A DNA stretch of 64,000 nucleotides from an uncultured Dyadobacter sp. (GCF_946482605.1 NZ_CAMLSE010000002.1:124001-188000); one strand, 5' to 3'; numbered from the stretch's first letter, positions 17,101-26,304 are shown. The notes: generated by a model not told the origin, from the sequence alone. Program-made: numbers and translations.

Positions 17101-17808
17101 ATGAAATTGCAAAAAAACACTTCAAAAGATAAAGTTGCTTCCATTCCTCCATCCAGCCTGGATTTTCTGGTTCAACTGAAAGCCAACAATGACCGCGACT
17201 GGTTCAATGCCCGCAAAGACCGCTATCAGGAAGAACTCAAAGCCATCGAGGATTTCGCAGACGGGCTGCTCGCAGAGATGAGCACACACGACGAACTCGA
17301 AACACGTACGGGTAAAGAGAGCCTGCACCGCATTTACCGCGACACCCGCTTTTCGGCCAATAAAACCCCTTACAAGACCAATTGGAGCGGTGCGTTCCGG
17401 CGTGCAACCAGGTTCAGGAGAGGTGGTTACTATTTTCATATCGAACCGGGCAACAGTTTTGTGGCCGGCGGCTTTTTCGGACCCAATGCCCAGGACCTGA
17501 AAAAGGTTCGCGACGAAATTGCATTCGATCCGGAACCATTGCGCCGCATTATCGGTGATCCGGCATTTGTATCCACTTTCGGCGCATTGCAAGGCGATCA
17601 GCTCAAAACAGCCCCAAAAGGCTTCGATCCGCAGCATGAAGCCGTCGACCTCCTCCGTTTCAAGCAATTTCTGCTCGTCCGGCATTTTTCGGATCAGGAA
17701 GTGCTGAGTCCTGGTTTTGCAAAAAAGGCCAGTGAGACTTACCAGCATATGCGTCCGTTTTTCGACTACATGAGCGAGGTGCTCACGATCGATGGAAACG
17801 GAGAGTGA
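17101..17808 (+). CDS. DUF2461 (TIGR02453) protein
   Basis: A 235-residue protein of the widespread DUF2461 family. Typical features are SLDFLVQLKANNDRDWFNARK near the start, RIYRDTRFSANKTPYKTNW in the middle, then GGYYFHIEPGNSFVAGGFF. Function of the family is unknown. No signal peptide or membrane segment is seen, so it is probably cytoplasmic. Convergent with the di-haem peroxidase gene, with only 28 bases between the stops. Confidence 0.92.
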   Translation: MKLQKNTSKDKVASIPPSSLDFLVQLKANNDRDWFNARKDRYQEELKAIEDFADGLLAEMSTHDELETRTGKESLHRIYRDTRFSANKTPYKTNWSGAFRRATRFRRGGYYFHIEPGNSFVAGGFFGPNAQDLKKVRDEIAFDPEPLRRIIGDPAFVSTFGALQGDQLKTAPKGFDPQHEAVDLLRFKQFLLVRHFSDQEVLSPGFAKKASETYQHMRPFFDYMSEVLTIDGNGE

Positions 17809-17836
17809 ACAGCGCGCTACCGCTGTATCCCGTTCC

Positions 17837-19669
17837 CTATAATATTTTCATGAAGGCGACCAACGCCTTTTTCTCCGAATCGGCCAGATCCAGCTTGTCA
17901 AAGGGCAGGGTCTGGTTTTCGAGCTTAAAACCCAGGCCATTCCCTCCTCCCCTGTCATAAAAGTCTACGACTTCTTCCAGCGTTTGGAATACTCCGTTAT
18001 GCATGTATGGAGCGGTTTTTGACACATTACGCACCGTCGGCGTCTTGAATGCAAAGCGGTGCGGTTCGCGTTTGGTCAGAATGAATTTACCTACATCCGG
18101 GTCTACGATCTTGCCTTCGGCAGTGGCGGGAGTGCCCAGTACCTCGCTTTCCGTCTCCTGGTAAGCGGGTGGCACGGTGCCGTTAAACAGCGGGAAGAAA
18201 TGGCAGGTCGCGCATTTCGCTTTACCCATAAAAAGATTAAAACCAGATTGCTCCTCGGCGGTCAGCGTCACCTTGCCGTCCCGGAAATACTGGTCCATGG
18301 GCGAATCGAGTGACGAGAGCGAACGGATGTATGAAGCAATGGCGTTTTTCAGTGTTGTTTCTGTCAATCCGTCGTGATAGGCTTCGTTGAAAAGCTGCTT
18401 GTAGTCTGGTTGTTTCTGCAATGCGGCTACGGCGTCCGGCAAAGAGCCGTGCATTTCCTCGGGGTTACGGATCACATCACTGGCCTGGTCTTCGAGGAAT
18501 GATACCCGGGAATCGGCAAACTGGGCTGCCTGAAACGAGGCATTCAGCAGCGTAGGCGCATTGCGGCTGATGCGTGCGCCTCCAAAGCCCAATGCAAAGC
18601 TCTTGGATTCTCCGTCCGTAAATGCCTTGTCGGGCTGGTGGCAGGTTGCACAGGTCCTGCCTGAATTGTTGGATAATACAGGATTGAAAAACAGCATCTT
18701 ACCGAGTGCAACGCGCTGGTCGGTCATGGCCTGTTCTTCAAAATTGATAAAATAGCTTTCATTGAACAAGTCACGGTCGGTGATCGTGCGTGCGGAAGCC
18801 GATAGCAGCCTCTTTTCAGTAAAAACCGGAATTCCCAATGCGATTTGCGCGTCGAGTAACCTGCTGCTCAACGGGTTCGCATGATTTTTGATAAATTCCA
18901 GACGGTTAAAACCATCGAACCCCGGCGCTTTGCCCAGGTAGGCAATGGCGGATTGAAAAGCATTGTCCAGTTGAACAGCCATTTCGGCGTGCTCCCCGCC
19001 AAGCGGATAGTTTGCCAGCTGCTCACGCATGCTGGCGAGCGAAGCGGCTACCTCCGGCAAGGAGTGGAAGGCTACCGGCGAGTCGAAACCTGTGATTCCG
19101 AGGGTAATGAGCCTGAACACTTCCAGCCTCATCGCGTCAAACACGTGGCTGTCCGTGAGTTCATTGCTTTCCGATATCTTCCGCAGGCGGTTCACATTGG
19201 CCCGGATAACCGTGGCGGTATGCAGTGCTTCGGGATAGCCGGCCTCCTCGATACTGGGGAAAATCATTTCTTCCAGCACCTGGAAACCCTGCGGCTCGTT
19301 CACCCGCAGGTCGTCGTCCACCTCCGGGATGTTCGGACCGTTCAACGCTTTGGTCGTTTCGGGGCTGTAATAGGCAGACAGGAATTCCACGCGCTTGTAC
19401 GCGAGGCGTGCCTGCCTGAAAGACGCCTGAATCCGGGAAGCAGGGCGGTGTTGCCGGATATCCGCCTGCAAATGGCTCACGGCGCTGTCCAGTGCGGTGA
19501 TGTTCTGCATAAACTTCTTTCTCACCTGGCCCGCAGGCGCAGGTCCGGGGCTCGTCACCCACCAGATCAGACAAACGATCAGGGGAATCGAGATCACCAG
19601 AAACAGTAAAAAAAGGAGCCGCCGGTGGCGGTAAATAAATGATTCGGGGTTGCGCGCGAATTTCAGCAT
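17837..19669 (-). CDS. Di-haem cytochrome c peroxidase with imelysin-like N-terminal domain
   Basis: A 610-residue protein. An N-terminal membrane anchor (about 18-38) is followed by a helical domain (about 50-260) whose GPNIPEVDDDLRVNEPQGFQ segment recalls imelysin-type iron-related domains. The C-terminal half is a MauG/CcpA-like peroxidase with two haem sites, CATCH at 340-344 and CATCH at 486-490, and the distal region APYMHNGVFQTLEEVVDFYD. Family members reduce peroxide or oxidise proteins in the periplasm. The fusion of both parts is known in Bacteroidota by memory, and may link it to iron or redox stress. Downstream of the PhoX-like gene but separated from it by a terminator. Confidence 0.9.
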   Translation of the reverse strand: MLKFARNPESFIYRHRRLLFLLFLVISIPLIVCLIWWVTSPGPAPAGQVRKKFMQNITALDSAVSHLQADIRQHRPASRIQASFRQARLAYKRVEFLSAYYSPETTKALNGPNIPEVDDDLRVNEPQGFQVLEEMIFPSIEEAGYPEALHTATVIRANVNRLRKISESNELTDSHVFDAMRLEVFRLITLGITGFDSPVAFHSLPEVAASLASMREQLANYPLGGEHAEMAVQLDNAFQSAIAYLGKAPGFDGFNRLEFIKNHANPLSSRLLDAQIALGIPVFTEKRLLSASARTITDRDLFNESYFINFEEQAMTDQRVALGKMLFFNPVLSNNSGRTCATCHQPDKAFTDGESKSFALGFGGARISRNAPTLLNASFQAAQFADSRVSFLEDQASDVIRNPEEMHGSLPDAVAALQKQPDYKQLFNEAYHDGLTETTLKNAIASYIRSLSSLDSPMDQYFRDGKVTLTAEEQSGFNLFMGKAKCATCHFFPLFNGTVPPAYQETESEVLGTPATAEGKIVDPDVGKFILTKREPHRFAFKTPTVRNVSKTAPYMHNGVFQTLEEVVDFYDRGGGNGLGFKLENQTLPFDKLDLADSEKKALVAFMKIL

Positions 19670-19699
19670 GAACTCAGGGCGGGTATGTATTGTAAATGC

Positions 19700-19734
19700 A
19701 AAAAACTCCTGACCCGAAAATTCCGGCCAGGAGT
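19700..19734 (-). terminator. Intrinsic terminator after the PhoX-like gene
   Basis: On the minus strand a 7-base-pair stem (ACTCCTG with CAGGAGT, 19728-19734 and 19705-19711), extended by two inner G-C pairs, is followed by six T residues (19700-19705). It lies 16 bases beyond the stop codon of the PhoX-like gene and before the peroxidase gene. Confidence 0.8.
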
Positions 19735-19749
19735 CTGAAAACTATTTAA

Positions 19750-21228
19750 TTAACGAGGCAGACCTTCAATCAAAATGAGCTGGCTGGCCTGGTTCTCCGA
19801 TTTCCGGACCGAACCACCGTCTACGCCTTTGTATTTGTCACCGCGCCACGTGTGCGCCTGAATGCCGAGCATGAACGTATTCGGACGACCCGTCACATCG
19901 GATACGTCGATCATACCGCTGCTTTCCCAGGAACCGAACTTGGAAGTGCCGCCCACGTTGTATTTGGCAGCATCGGCCTCGGTACGGCGGTGGTCGATTT
20001 CCAGTACCGGCGTAACTTGTTTCGTGTTCAGGTTGTACTGGTACACATAACCGTCGTGCATTTCGTCACCGTAACCGTTCGGGTCTTCCTGGATATAGAT
20101 GTAGTCGAAGGTAACACAAACGTTGTCGGGGTTCTGGAACGTTTTGGCGACTCCGGTGCGGTCGTCACCGTCGAGCAACACTTCCAGTTTGCCTTTGGCG
20201 GGATCGTTGGCATCGAGAACGACACGGTACACACGTCCGTATTTGGAACGGGAGTAATCTGCATTGACACCGGAATTATCCTGGCCTGTTACCGCAAAAA
20301 TCACTTCCCGTCCATTGGCGCCACCGCCTTTGCGATAGTCGACATCTTCTACGCGGCCGAATTTAATGGCTTTCAAATCGTTCACCTTCGCATTGATCTG
20401 AGCGCCGGTCAGCGTTTTGTGGTTATCTATTTTCACAAACTCGACATCATAAACCGAGCCGGGCTTCATATCCATTTCGCGCTGGTTGTTGTCTGCACGT
20501 TTCAGCATATAAAGCGTCCCATTGTCGAGATCGCCCACTGTATTAGACATATACATGGCCAGCTGACCGCCATTTGCATCCGAATCGTCGTCACCGATAA
20601 CGATGACTGTTTTGCCGGCATAAGCCGTTTTAGGCAGCGGGACGGCGTTTTCGGCACTCCATCTGCCCAAGCCGGCCACCTCGCGGGAGATATTTGCCTG
20701 GCTCACGTCGGAATCCACATTCAATGCGTGGGTGCGCGACTCCTGACCGCTTTCGCCCGATGTCAGGAACACAGGCCCGAAGCCATGCTCCAACGGCGTT
20801 GCGAGTGTAGCCGAGCACAAGCGCCAGGTACCACCGTCCGAATTCAGGACATATTCACCTTTGACGGGTTTGAACGCTTTGTCGAGCGTAATGCGGGACA
20901 CGGCGAAATTATCCTCGTTGTTGACGAGAATGGTGTAGTTGCCATCCGGATTCTGAAAAAGGCCGGCGCCATCGGCGGAGCCTCCGAAAACGTAATTAGG
21001 CGACTGTTCGAGCTGGTCGTCGCTGCTGAGCAGCGAGTAAAGTTTTACATTGGTACCCGCAACACGTCCGTTGGTAGCGCCTGGCAGCAATTTGGCCAGT
21101 ACGGGTGTCACAGAGCGGTTTTGAAGGGTAATATCCGGGCTATCGGGTGCCCGGTGGTCCTGGCAGGCGCCCAGCACGAGCAAGCTTGCCAAAGCAGATG
21201 AAGAAAGTAAAGGTTTCACGGTGAACAT
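19750..21228 (-). CDS. PhoX-like (DUF839) lipoprotein, possible alkaline phosphatase
   Basis: A 492-residue lipoprotein; from the ATG at 21228 the signal ends in the lipobox VLGAC (Cys 22). The body shows features of the PhoX/DUF839 beta-propeller: KFGRVEDVDYRKGG, QNPDNVCVTFDYIYIQEDPN and WESSGMIDVSDVTG, where acidic residues bind calcium and iron in PhoX. PhoX enzymes release phosphate from organic esters. It differs enough that catalytic activity is not certain; many DUF839 proteins are not characterised. No phosphate-type promoter box was seen. Followed by its own terminator. Confidence 0.82.
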   Translation of the reverse strand: MFTVKPLLSSSALASLLVLGACQDHRAPDSPDITLQNRSVTPVLAKLLPGATNGRVAGTNVKLYSLLSSDDQLEQSPNYVFGGSADGAGLFQNPDGNYTILVNNEDNFAVSRITLDKAFKPVKGEYVLNSDGGTWRLCSATLATPLEHGFGPVFLTSGESGQESRTHALNVDSDVSQANISREVAGLGRWSAENAVPLPKTAYAGKTVIVIGDDDSDANGGQLAMYMSNTVGDLDNGTLYMLKRADNNQREMDMKPGSVYDVEFVKIDNHKTLTGAQINAKVNDLKAIKFGRVEDVDYRKGGGANGREVIFAVTGQDNSGVNADYSRSKYGRVYRVVLDANDPAKGKLEVLLDGDDRTGVAKTFQNPDNVCVTFDYIYIQEDPNGYGDEMHDGYVYQYNLNTKQVTPVLEIDHRRTEADAAKYNVGGTSKFGSWESSGMIDVSDVTGRPNTFMLGIQAHTWRGDKYKGVDGGSVRKSENQASQLILIEGLPR

Positions 21229-21358
21229 AAACTGATGAATTAAGTGATACAGCGGCACAAAGTACACCGTTTCGCCCCTCTCGGAGTTTATGCATTTATT
21301 ATCAGTTTGTTAAGATCACGTTACCCGGTAAAACGCATGTAACCCTTGTTAAAACATT

Positions 21359-21390
21359 TTTGCTTTGCGAGCATCGTGCTTCTATCTTTG
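21359..21390 (+). promoter_or_regulatory. Bacteroidota-type promoter of the metallo-beta-lactamase gene
   Basis: TTTG (21359-21362) and TATCTTTG (21383-21390) are separated by 20 bases, close to the Bacteroidota sigma consensus TTTG-N19-TAnnTTTG. Transcription would begin near 21397, about 13 bases before the ATG at 21410. Confidence 0.7.
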
Positions 21391-21409
21391 CCGGCTTACC
21401 AACAATCCT

Positions 21410-22294
21410 ATGCCGACGCTTCAAAAAACGCTTGTAACAACGCTCATCGCCGGAGCGCTCCTCACTCCTTTCGTATCCCGGGCACAAAACAAACCGAGGA
21501 AACTGCCATACGTCCAGGAAGCCTGGACGAAAGATTATCGTCCCTTCCGCATTGCGGGAAACCTGTACTATGTAGGTACTTACGACCTGGCCTGCTATCT
21601 GATCGCGACTCCGCGGGGCCACATTCTGATCAACACAGGGCTGGAAGAATCGGTACCGCTCATTCGCAAGCATATCGAGGCACTGGGTTTCAAATTTGCC
21701 GATATTAAAATACTCCTGGCCACCCATGCGCATTATGACCACGTGGCAGGGATGGCGGCCATTAAACAGGCTACCGGTGCCAAAATGATGATCCAGGAAA
21801 AAGACGCGAAGGTCCTGGCCGACGGCGGGGCTTCCGATTACGCATTGGGCGAACACGGCAGCACTTTCGAGCCGGTACAGGCCGATCAGTTGCTGAAAAA
21901 CGGGGAAGTCGTGAAACTGGGCACCATGCAGGTAAAACTCCTGCACCACCCGGGCCATACACCCGGTGCGAGCAGCTTTGCATTTACGGTGAAGGACGAA
22001 AAACGTGCGTACAAAGTACTGATCGCCAATATGCCCAGCATCCTGGATGAAACTAACCTGTCGGGTATGCCCGGCTATCCGGAAGTGGGCAAAGACTATG
22101 CGAAGACATTGGCCAGCATGAAAAACGAACAGTTCGACATCTGGCTCTCCTCGCACGCAAGCCAGTTTTCCCTGCACGAAAAACACAAACCGGGAGATGC
22201 TTACCGCCCGGAGGCGTTTTTTGACAAAGCCGGGTATGACGAATCGGTTGCCGGGCTGAAAAAGAGCTACGACGAGAAGATCAAGCGGAAATAA
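21410..22294 (+). CDS. Subclass B3 metallo-beta-lactamase
   Basis: A 294-residue exported zinc hydrolase. From the ATG at 21410 residues 1-25 are a signal peptide ending VSRAQ; the longer frame from 21365 starts upstream of the predicted transcription start. The zinc site 1-2 motif is complete: H106-x-H108-x-D110-H111 in ATHAHYDHVAG, H183 in HHPGHTPGASSF and H249 in LSSHASQF. The N-terminal part (FRIAGNLYYVGTYDLACYLI) and the ligand set fit subclass B3, which hydrolyses carbapenems and other beta-lactams in the periplasm. No mobile element is adjacent, so it is probably a chromosomal, intrinsic gene. Activity cannot be read from sequence; other MBL-fold hydrolases are a weaker alternative. 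Confidence 0.9.
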   Translation: MPTLQKTLVTTLIAGALLTPFVSRAQNKPRKLPYVQEAWTKDYRPFRIAGNLYYVGTYDLACYLIATPRGHILINTGLEESVPLIRKHIEALGFKFADIKILLATHAHYDHVAGMAAIKQATGAKMMIQEKDAKVLADGGASDYALGEHGSTFEPVQADQLLKNGEVVKLGTMQVKLLHHPGHTPGASSFAFTVKDEKRAYKVLIANMPSILDETNLSGMPGYPEVGKDYAKTLASMKNEQFDIWLSSHASQFSLHEKHKPGDAYRPEAFFDKAGYDESVAGLKKSYDEKIKRK

Positions 22295-22315
22295 GACAGC
22301 GTTACGAACCTAAAA

Positions 22316-24202
22316 TCAGGCCGGAGAGAGTGAACTGACATTCTCTCCGGGCAGAAAAACGTAAAAAGTGGTACCATTGCCCTCCTGACTTTCAAACCAG
22401 ATTTCACCGCCGTGCGCGTCGATGATCTGTTTGGAGATATACAATCCCAATCCAAATGCTTGTTCTCCCGCTGTTCCCGGCCGTTTCGAAGCCGTGAACG
22501 GATCGAAAATCTTGGAACCGGCATCGTCGGGAATGCCCAATCCGTGATCCTGAACCGACAAGGTTACGCCACGATCCGAGGGAGCCACGCCCAGACGGAT
22601 CGTAGCTCCCTCGGGACTAAACTTGATCGCATTGACGATCAGATTATTGAGCACCCTCAAAAGTTTGTCCGGATCCGCTTTGATCGTCATCTGCGACAGG
22701 TCATCCAGCACCAGCCGCTGATTCTTTTCACCGGCCCTGAATGCGAGCAGTGTGACCGCATGGTTCAGGAACACCGGCAAATCCACATCGCTTTTTTCCA
22801 ACTCCGCTTCTTTGAAATCAAAATCGGTTTGAAGCAGGTCGCTGATCATCCGCAGACAGCTGTTGCTCGATTCATGGATCAGTTCCACAAATTGCCTGGC
22901 CTCTTCGGCCGTAACATCCTCGTCCTGCAACAATGAGCATAATGCATTGATCCCGCCGATGGGATTGCGCAGGTCGTGTGCAACCATTTTGATCAGCCGG
23001 GCGTAGTTCTGATTCGTCTTTTCAAGTGCGTCCATGGTCGATTCCAGCTGTCGGAACTGCATGGTGAGTACCTGGTTGGTCTTTTTGCTGAGTTTCCAGT
23101 TTCTCCACAGGAAAACAATGCTGAGAAGCGTTAAAAAGCAAACCGCAATGGCGAGGGTCAGCATCCTGGAATTATACCTGGACGCCACCTGTGCCGAAAT
23201 CAGCTGCTGATCTTTCACCGCGTATTCAATGTAGTCGATCGCCGACGCCCGATCGATCTCGGCCTGTTCGTCGTACAGTTTGAGCAGCTTCCGGCTATAT
23301 ATAAACGCATTCGCGTCTTCTCCCTTGCCCGAGTAGTGATCGTAGAGTTTTCGGCAGATGTCGCGGGCGTACATGCGATAGTTTTTCTCCTCCGCCAATT
23401 CCAGCGCTTGCGTGTAGAACGCCACGCCCTTTTCCTGGTCTTTACCCACGTAGTACTCTCCCAGGTCCAGGAGCAGGTCCATGCTGAGATAGAACAATTT
23501 CATCTGCAGCGCTCGGTCCAGGGTGGTTTGCAGCAATGTCAGGCCTTTTTCCTCCTCCCGGCCGGCCAGCAGGTCCTGCGCCCGGAGCTGGTCCAGGGCC
23601 AGTTCCATTCTCACGTCCCGGTAGCGGGTTGCGATGTTGAAAGCCTTGCGGATAGAAGCTGCCTTGCGGGAAGCTGTGAATTGCTGCGGGTACAGCAACA
23701 GATAGTTGTAAATCACCAGCGCGGTAATGGAATCATGTGCTATCCGGTTACCCAGGATGAGGGCCCGGTCGAAGTTGACCAGTGCCTTGTCGTTCCGTCC
23801 GCTGACGCTGTACACCATCGCGATGTTCATGAGCGTCTGCACGATGTTCGATGAGTCGCCCAGCGCTACGTACTGATTGTAGGCATCGTTATAGTAGCGC
23901 AGCGCAAGCTGCATGTTTCCTTTGATATCGAACACGACACCGAGGTTATTCGTCGCGTCGGCCAGGCCCTGGGGGTAGTCGCGACGAAATGCGATCTCGC
24001 GGGCGATCAATGCATAGTAGAGCGTACTGTCGGCGTCCTGCTCGTAGAAAAGCAATGAAATGCGGTTGACTACATCCACATAGCGCGTGCTGTCGGAAAT
24101 GGAAGTCAGGCTTGCCTGCAGACCACGGATTTTATTGACTTGTCCTGAAACCGGCCACTGTAATGATGCCAATAAAACCACACAAACTAACAGGGCCTTC
24201 AT
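22316..24202 (-). CDS. Sensor histidine kinase with periplasmic TPR domain
   Basis: A 628-residue kinase. Residues 1-20 are a signal peptide; about 25-335 is a helical TPR sensor (for example ADATNNLGVVFDIKGNMQLA and TLMNIAMVYSVSGRNDKALV). One membrane segment lies at about 347-366, then a coiled coil, then the phospho-acceptor H409 in MVAHDLRNPIGGI. The ATP-binding domain has N-box (LLRVLNNLIVNAIKFSP), G1 (VQDHGLGIPD) and G2 (FGLGLYISKQIID). It has no receiver domain and no adjacent response regulator, so its partner is elsewhere. Convergent with the metallo-beta-lactamase gene. Confidence 0.93.
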   Translation of the reverse strand: MKALLVCVVLLASLQWPVSGQVNKIRGLQASLTSISDSTRYVDVVNRISLLFYEQDADSTLYYALIAREIAFRRDYPQGLADATNNLGVVFDIKGNMQLALRYYNDAYNQYVALGDSSNIVQTLMNIAMVYSVSGRNDKALVNFDRALILGNRIAHDSITALVIYNYLLLYPQQFTASRKAASIRKAFNIATRYRDVRMELALDQLRAQDLLAGREEEKGLTLLQTTLDRALQMKLFYLSMDLLLDLGEYYVGKDQEKGVAFYTQALELAEEKNYRMYARDICRKLYDHYSGKGEDANAFIYSRKLLKLYDEQAEIDRASAIDYIEYAVKDQQLISAQVASRYNSRMLTLAIAVCFLTLLSIVFLWRNWKLSKKTNQVLTMQFRQLESTMDALEKTNQNYARLIKMVAHDLRNPIGGINALCSLLQDEDVTAEEARQFVELIHESSNSCLRMISDLLQTDFDFKEAELEKSDVDLPVFLNHAVTLLAFRAGEKNQRLVLDDLSQMTIKADPDKLLRVLNNLIVNAIKFSPEGATIRLGVAPSDRGVTLSVQDHGLGIPDDAGSKIFDPFTASKRPGTAGEQAFGLGLYISKQIIDAHGGEIWFESQEGNGTTFYVFLPGENVSSLSPA

Positions 24203-24289
24203 GGAACCGGAATTTTATCATATTACTATGAGCGACATGCTCTCGAATATTACAAACTTTCGATTCAAATGCAAGAAAAATTCATGAGC

Positions 24290-24542
24290 GCCCCGGAGTC
24301 TGTGCACCGAACGGGGCGGGCCGGAGTTTCCGGCCGCCCGTAGTTGCGGTGTCTATCGTCGGTTTTAGTTATTCGGGTTGTGGGCACAGCGGGGGCTGTG
24401 CGGGGACTTGTGTGGGCTGCCTGCGGCAGCTTGGGAGTCCTTGCGGGGCTGCCTGCTAGAGCCCGGACTTCCCAGCCGCCTTGCGGCAGCCATGGAGCCG
24501 TTGCTGGTACTGCGGGGCTGTCATGGGGGTACTGCGGGCGGC
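24290..24542. repeat. GC-rich, G-skewed non-coding island with imperfect inverted repeats
   Basis: The gap between the TPR kinase start (24202) and the SusD stop (24563) differs from its surroundings: the plus strand is rich in G, with short repeated steps GGGCTGCCTG (two copies near 24415 and 24447) and CTGCGGCAG / CTTGCGGCAG. CTGCGGCAGCTTGGGAGTCC pairs imperfectly with the GGACTTCCCAG... segment 40 bases later, giving a long hairpin. A frame of 69 codons runs through it but is repetitive and is not credible as a gene. Bases 24203-24289 hold nothing recognisable apart from the kinase promoter region. Confidence 0.55.
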
Positions 24543-24562
24543 CCCAGGGTTGAAACCCTGGG
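24543..24562. repeat. 9-base perfect palindrome at the end of susD
   Basis: CCCAGGGTT (24543-24551) and AACCCTGGG (24554-24562) are reverse complements separated by two bases. The element directly touches the susD stop codon (minus strand). I recall the same CCCAGGGTT/AACCCTGGG palindrome as a repeat in other genomes. It could form an RNA hairpin at the end of the SusCD message, but there is no T-run for a normal terminator. Confidence 0.6.
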
Positions 24563-26290
24563 TTAATAGCCGGGGTTTTGTTTGAGCTGCGGCGATGAGT
24601 TCAGCACGGTCTGCCCGATCGGGAAGATCTCCGTGTGGTTATCCGCGTCAGCCGTTTTGTCCCACCAGGTGCCATTAGTGAAGACGCCCCAGCGGATCAT
24701 ATCGGTCCTTCTGCGGCCTTCCACCAGGAATTCGCGGCCCCATTCGTCGATCATTTCCTGGTCTGTAAGCTGGCTGCCGTCTGCTTTGTAAAGACTGGCA
24801 GAGCCCGCCGGGTAGTTTCGCTTGCGAACCGCATTCAGCAAAGTCGCTGCCGAGGCCTTATCGCCCGCCCGGTACTTGCATTCCGCCAGCGAATAGTAGA
24901 TCTCCGCAAAACGGATCTCGGCATAAGCAGAGGAAATCTTGTTCTGGTCGTCGCTCGGATAGAACGGATATTTGACTGGAAAAATACCCGAGTTGTTGTC
25001 CGCATTATTCATGTTCGACGTCTTGTCGGCAATCGGCGTTCCCGGTTTTGCGTCCAAGAATTTGCCCACCTGATCACGGAAATACAATGGATACGGCCCC
25101 TTGAAACCACGCACCGTGTCGGCCTTACCCGCCGCATTGGTGTAAGTAAGGTAGCCTTGCAGGAACATTCCTTCCCGCTTGCTGTTACCCAGGTTTTTAT
25201 AGGTTTTCAGGCGCAGATCGTCCGGGTATTTTTTGAATTTAATGAAAGGTTTACCCAATGCGAACGGATATTCCCTGCCATCGACATCCAGACCCGGCTG
25301 CATGGCATACTTGGGGTTTGCAGTCCCAAAATCAGTGAATCCGAAATAGTTAGTAGCGAGATTGGGCAACATCCAGAAATACATTCCGCCGTCATACTGC
25401 CAGTGAGTAAGTCCGAAACTCCCCGGAAAACCGAAAACCGTTTCTTTCGATCTCGAATTGTTATAGTCAAATGGGGCATCCCAGCGCGATTCGAGGGCGT
25501 AAGCACCATATTTGCCGTCGATCATCTCCTGACAAAGCGTTGCGCAATCGGCAAAGCGGTCGGTGCCGGTGTAGACCTTTGCATTGAGGTAAAGCCGCAC
25601 GAGCAATGAAACCGCCCCACCCTGCGTCCAGCGGCCTACCGCATTGTCGCCCAGGCTCTGAACGGTCGGCAACTTCGGCAGCGACTCTTTCAGCTCCTGC
25701 TCAATGAATGCGAACGCCTCCTGGGGCGTTGCCTGCGCGCCACCGGTTGTCTCGCCCTTTACTTTGGTAACAATCACAATGTTACGGTAAAAGTCGAGCA
25801 GGCGGATGTTCAGCCAGGCACGCAATGTCCGGAGTTCGGCGATCATACCGTCGAGTTCGGCCTGCGTCATCTCGAATTTCGAAGGGTCCTTAATGCCCTG
25901 CAAATCTTCCAGGGAGTTGGTCGCCAGCGTTACGCCGCCGTAAAGCGCATTCCAGGGATCGGCCGTGAAGCCGTCGTTGGGTGTCCAGGTGTGGTAATGC
26001 ACGCGCTGGAACTGGCCGCCATCGAACCAGTCGCCCTGGCGGTTGGGTGTCATGATCTCGTCGGAACTGTTTTCCTGCAACATGAACGTGCTTCCTCCCT
26101 GGATGCTCCAATAGCTGTGCTCGAATGCACGCAGGAAATCGCGGGTCACGTCCTCGCGGGTTTGCAGGAAGTTTTCGGAGCTGATGCGATCGTAAAGTTC
26201 CTCGTCGAGGTTAGTGCAGCCCGCCGTGGCCATCAGCAGCATTCCGGCTCCGAGGCGCCCTATGTTTTTAAATATGTAATTGCTTTTCAT
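24563..26290 (-). CDS. SusD/RagB-family nutrient-binding lipoprotein
   Basis: A 575-residue surface lipoprotein. The lipobox is ATAGC (Cys 25), followed by NLDEELYDRISSENFL, a normal SusD start. TPR-like helices follow (GVTLATNSLEDLQGI; ELRTLRAWLNIRLLDF), and the C-terminal SusD signature includes IRFAEIYYSLAECKYRAGD and EEWGREF-like ...DEWGREFLVEGRRRTDMIRWG. SusD proteins cap the SusC barrel and bind the imported glycan or peptide. The gene lies 14 bases after susC and would be co-transcribed. The substrate is unknown because no enzyme is linked. Confidence 0.95.
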   Translation of the reverse strand: MKSNYIFKNIGRLGAGMLLMATAGCTNLDEELYDRISSENFLQTREDVTRDFLRAFEHSYWSIQGGSTFMLQENSSDEIMTPNRQGDWFDGGQFQRVHYHTWTPNDGFTADPWNALYGGVTLATNSLEDLQGIKDPSKFEMTQAELDGMIAELRTLRAWLNIRLLDFYRNIVIVTKVKGETTGGAQATPQEAFAFIEQELKESLPKLPTVQSLGDNAVGRWTQGGAVSLLVRLYLNAKVYTGTDRFADCATLCQEMIDGKYGAYALESRWDAPFDYNNSRSKETVFGFPGSFGLTHWQYDGGMYFWMLPNLATNYFGFTDFGTANPKYAMQPGLDVDGREYPFALGKPFIKFKKYPDDLRLKTYKNLGNSKREGMFLQGYLTYTNAAGKADTVRGFKGPYPLYFRDQVGKFLDAKPGTPIADKTSNMNNADNNSGIFPVKYPFYPSDDQNKISSAYAEIRFAEIYYSLAECKYRAGDKASAATLLNAVRKRNYPAGSASLYKADGSQLTDQEMIDEWGREFLVEGRRRTDMIRWGVFTNGTWWDKTADADNHTEIFPIGQTVLNSSPQLKQNPGY

Positions 26291-26304
26291 CGGTATTTCA
26301 AATA

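Noticed and set aside
19852..21201. Plus-strand open frame of 449 codons
   Set aside because: It is the complement of the PhoX-like lipoprotein gene and has no recognisable domain, signal peptide or neighbourhood sense.
24344..24553. Plus-strand frame of 69 codons in the GC-rich island
   Set aside because: Low-complexity Gly/Ala/Arg composition from the G-skewed repeats; a second frame is equally open.
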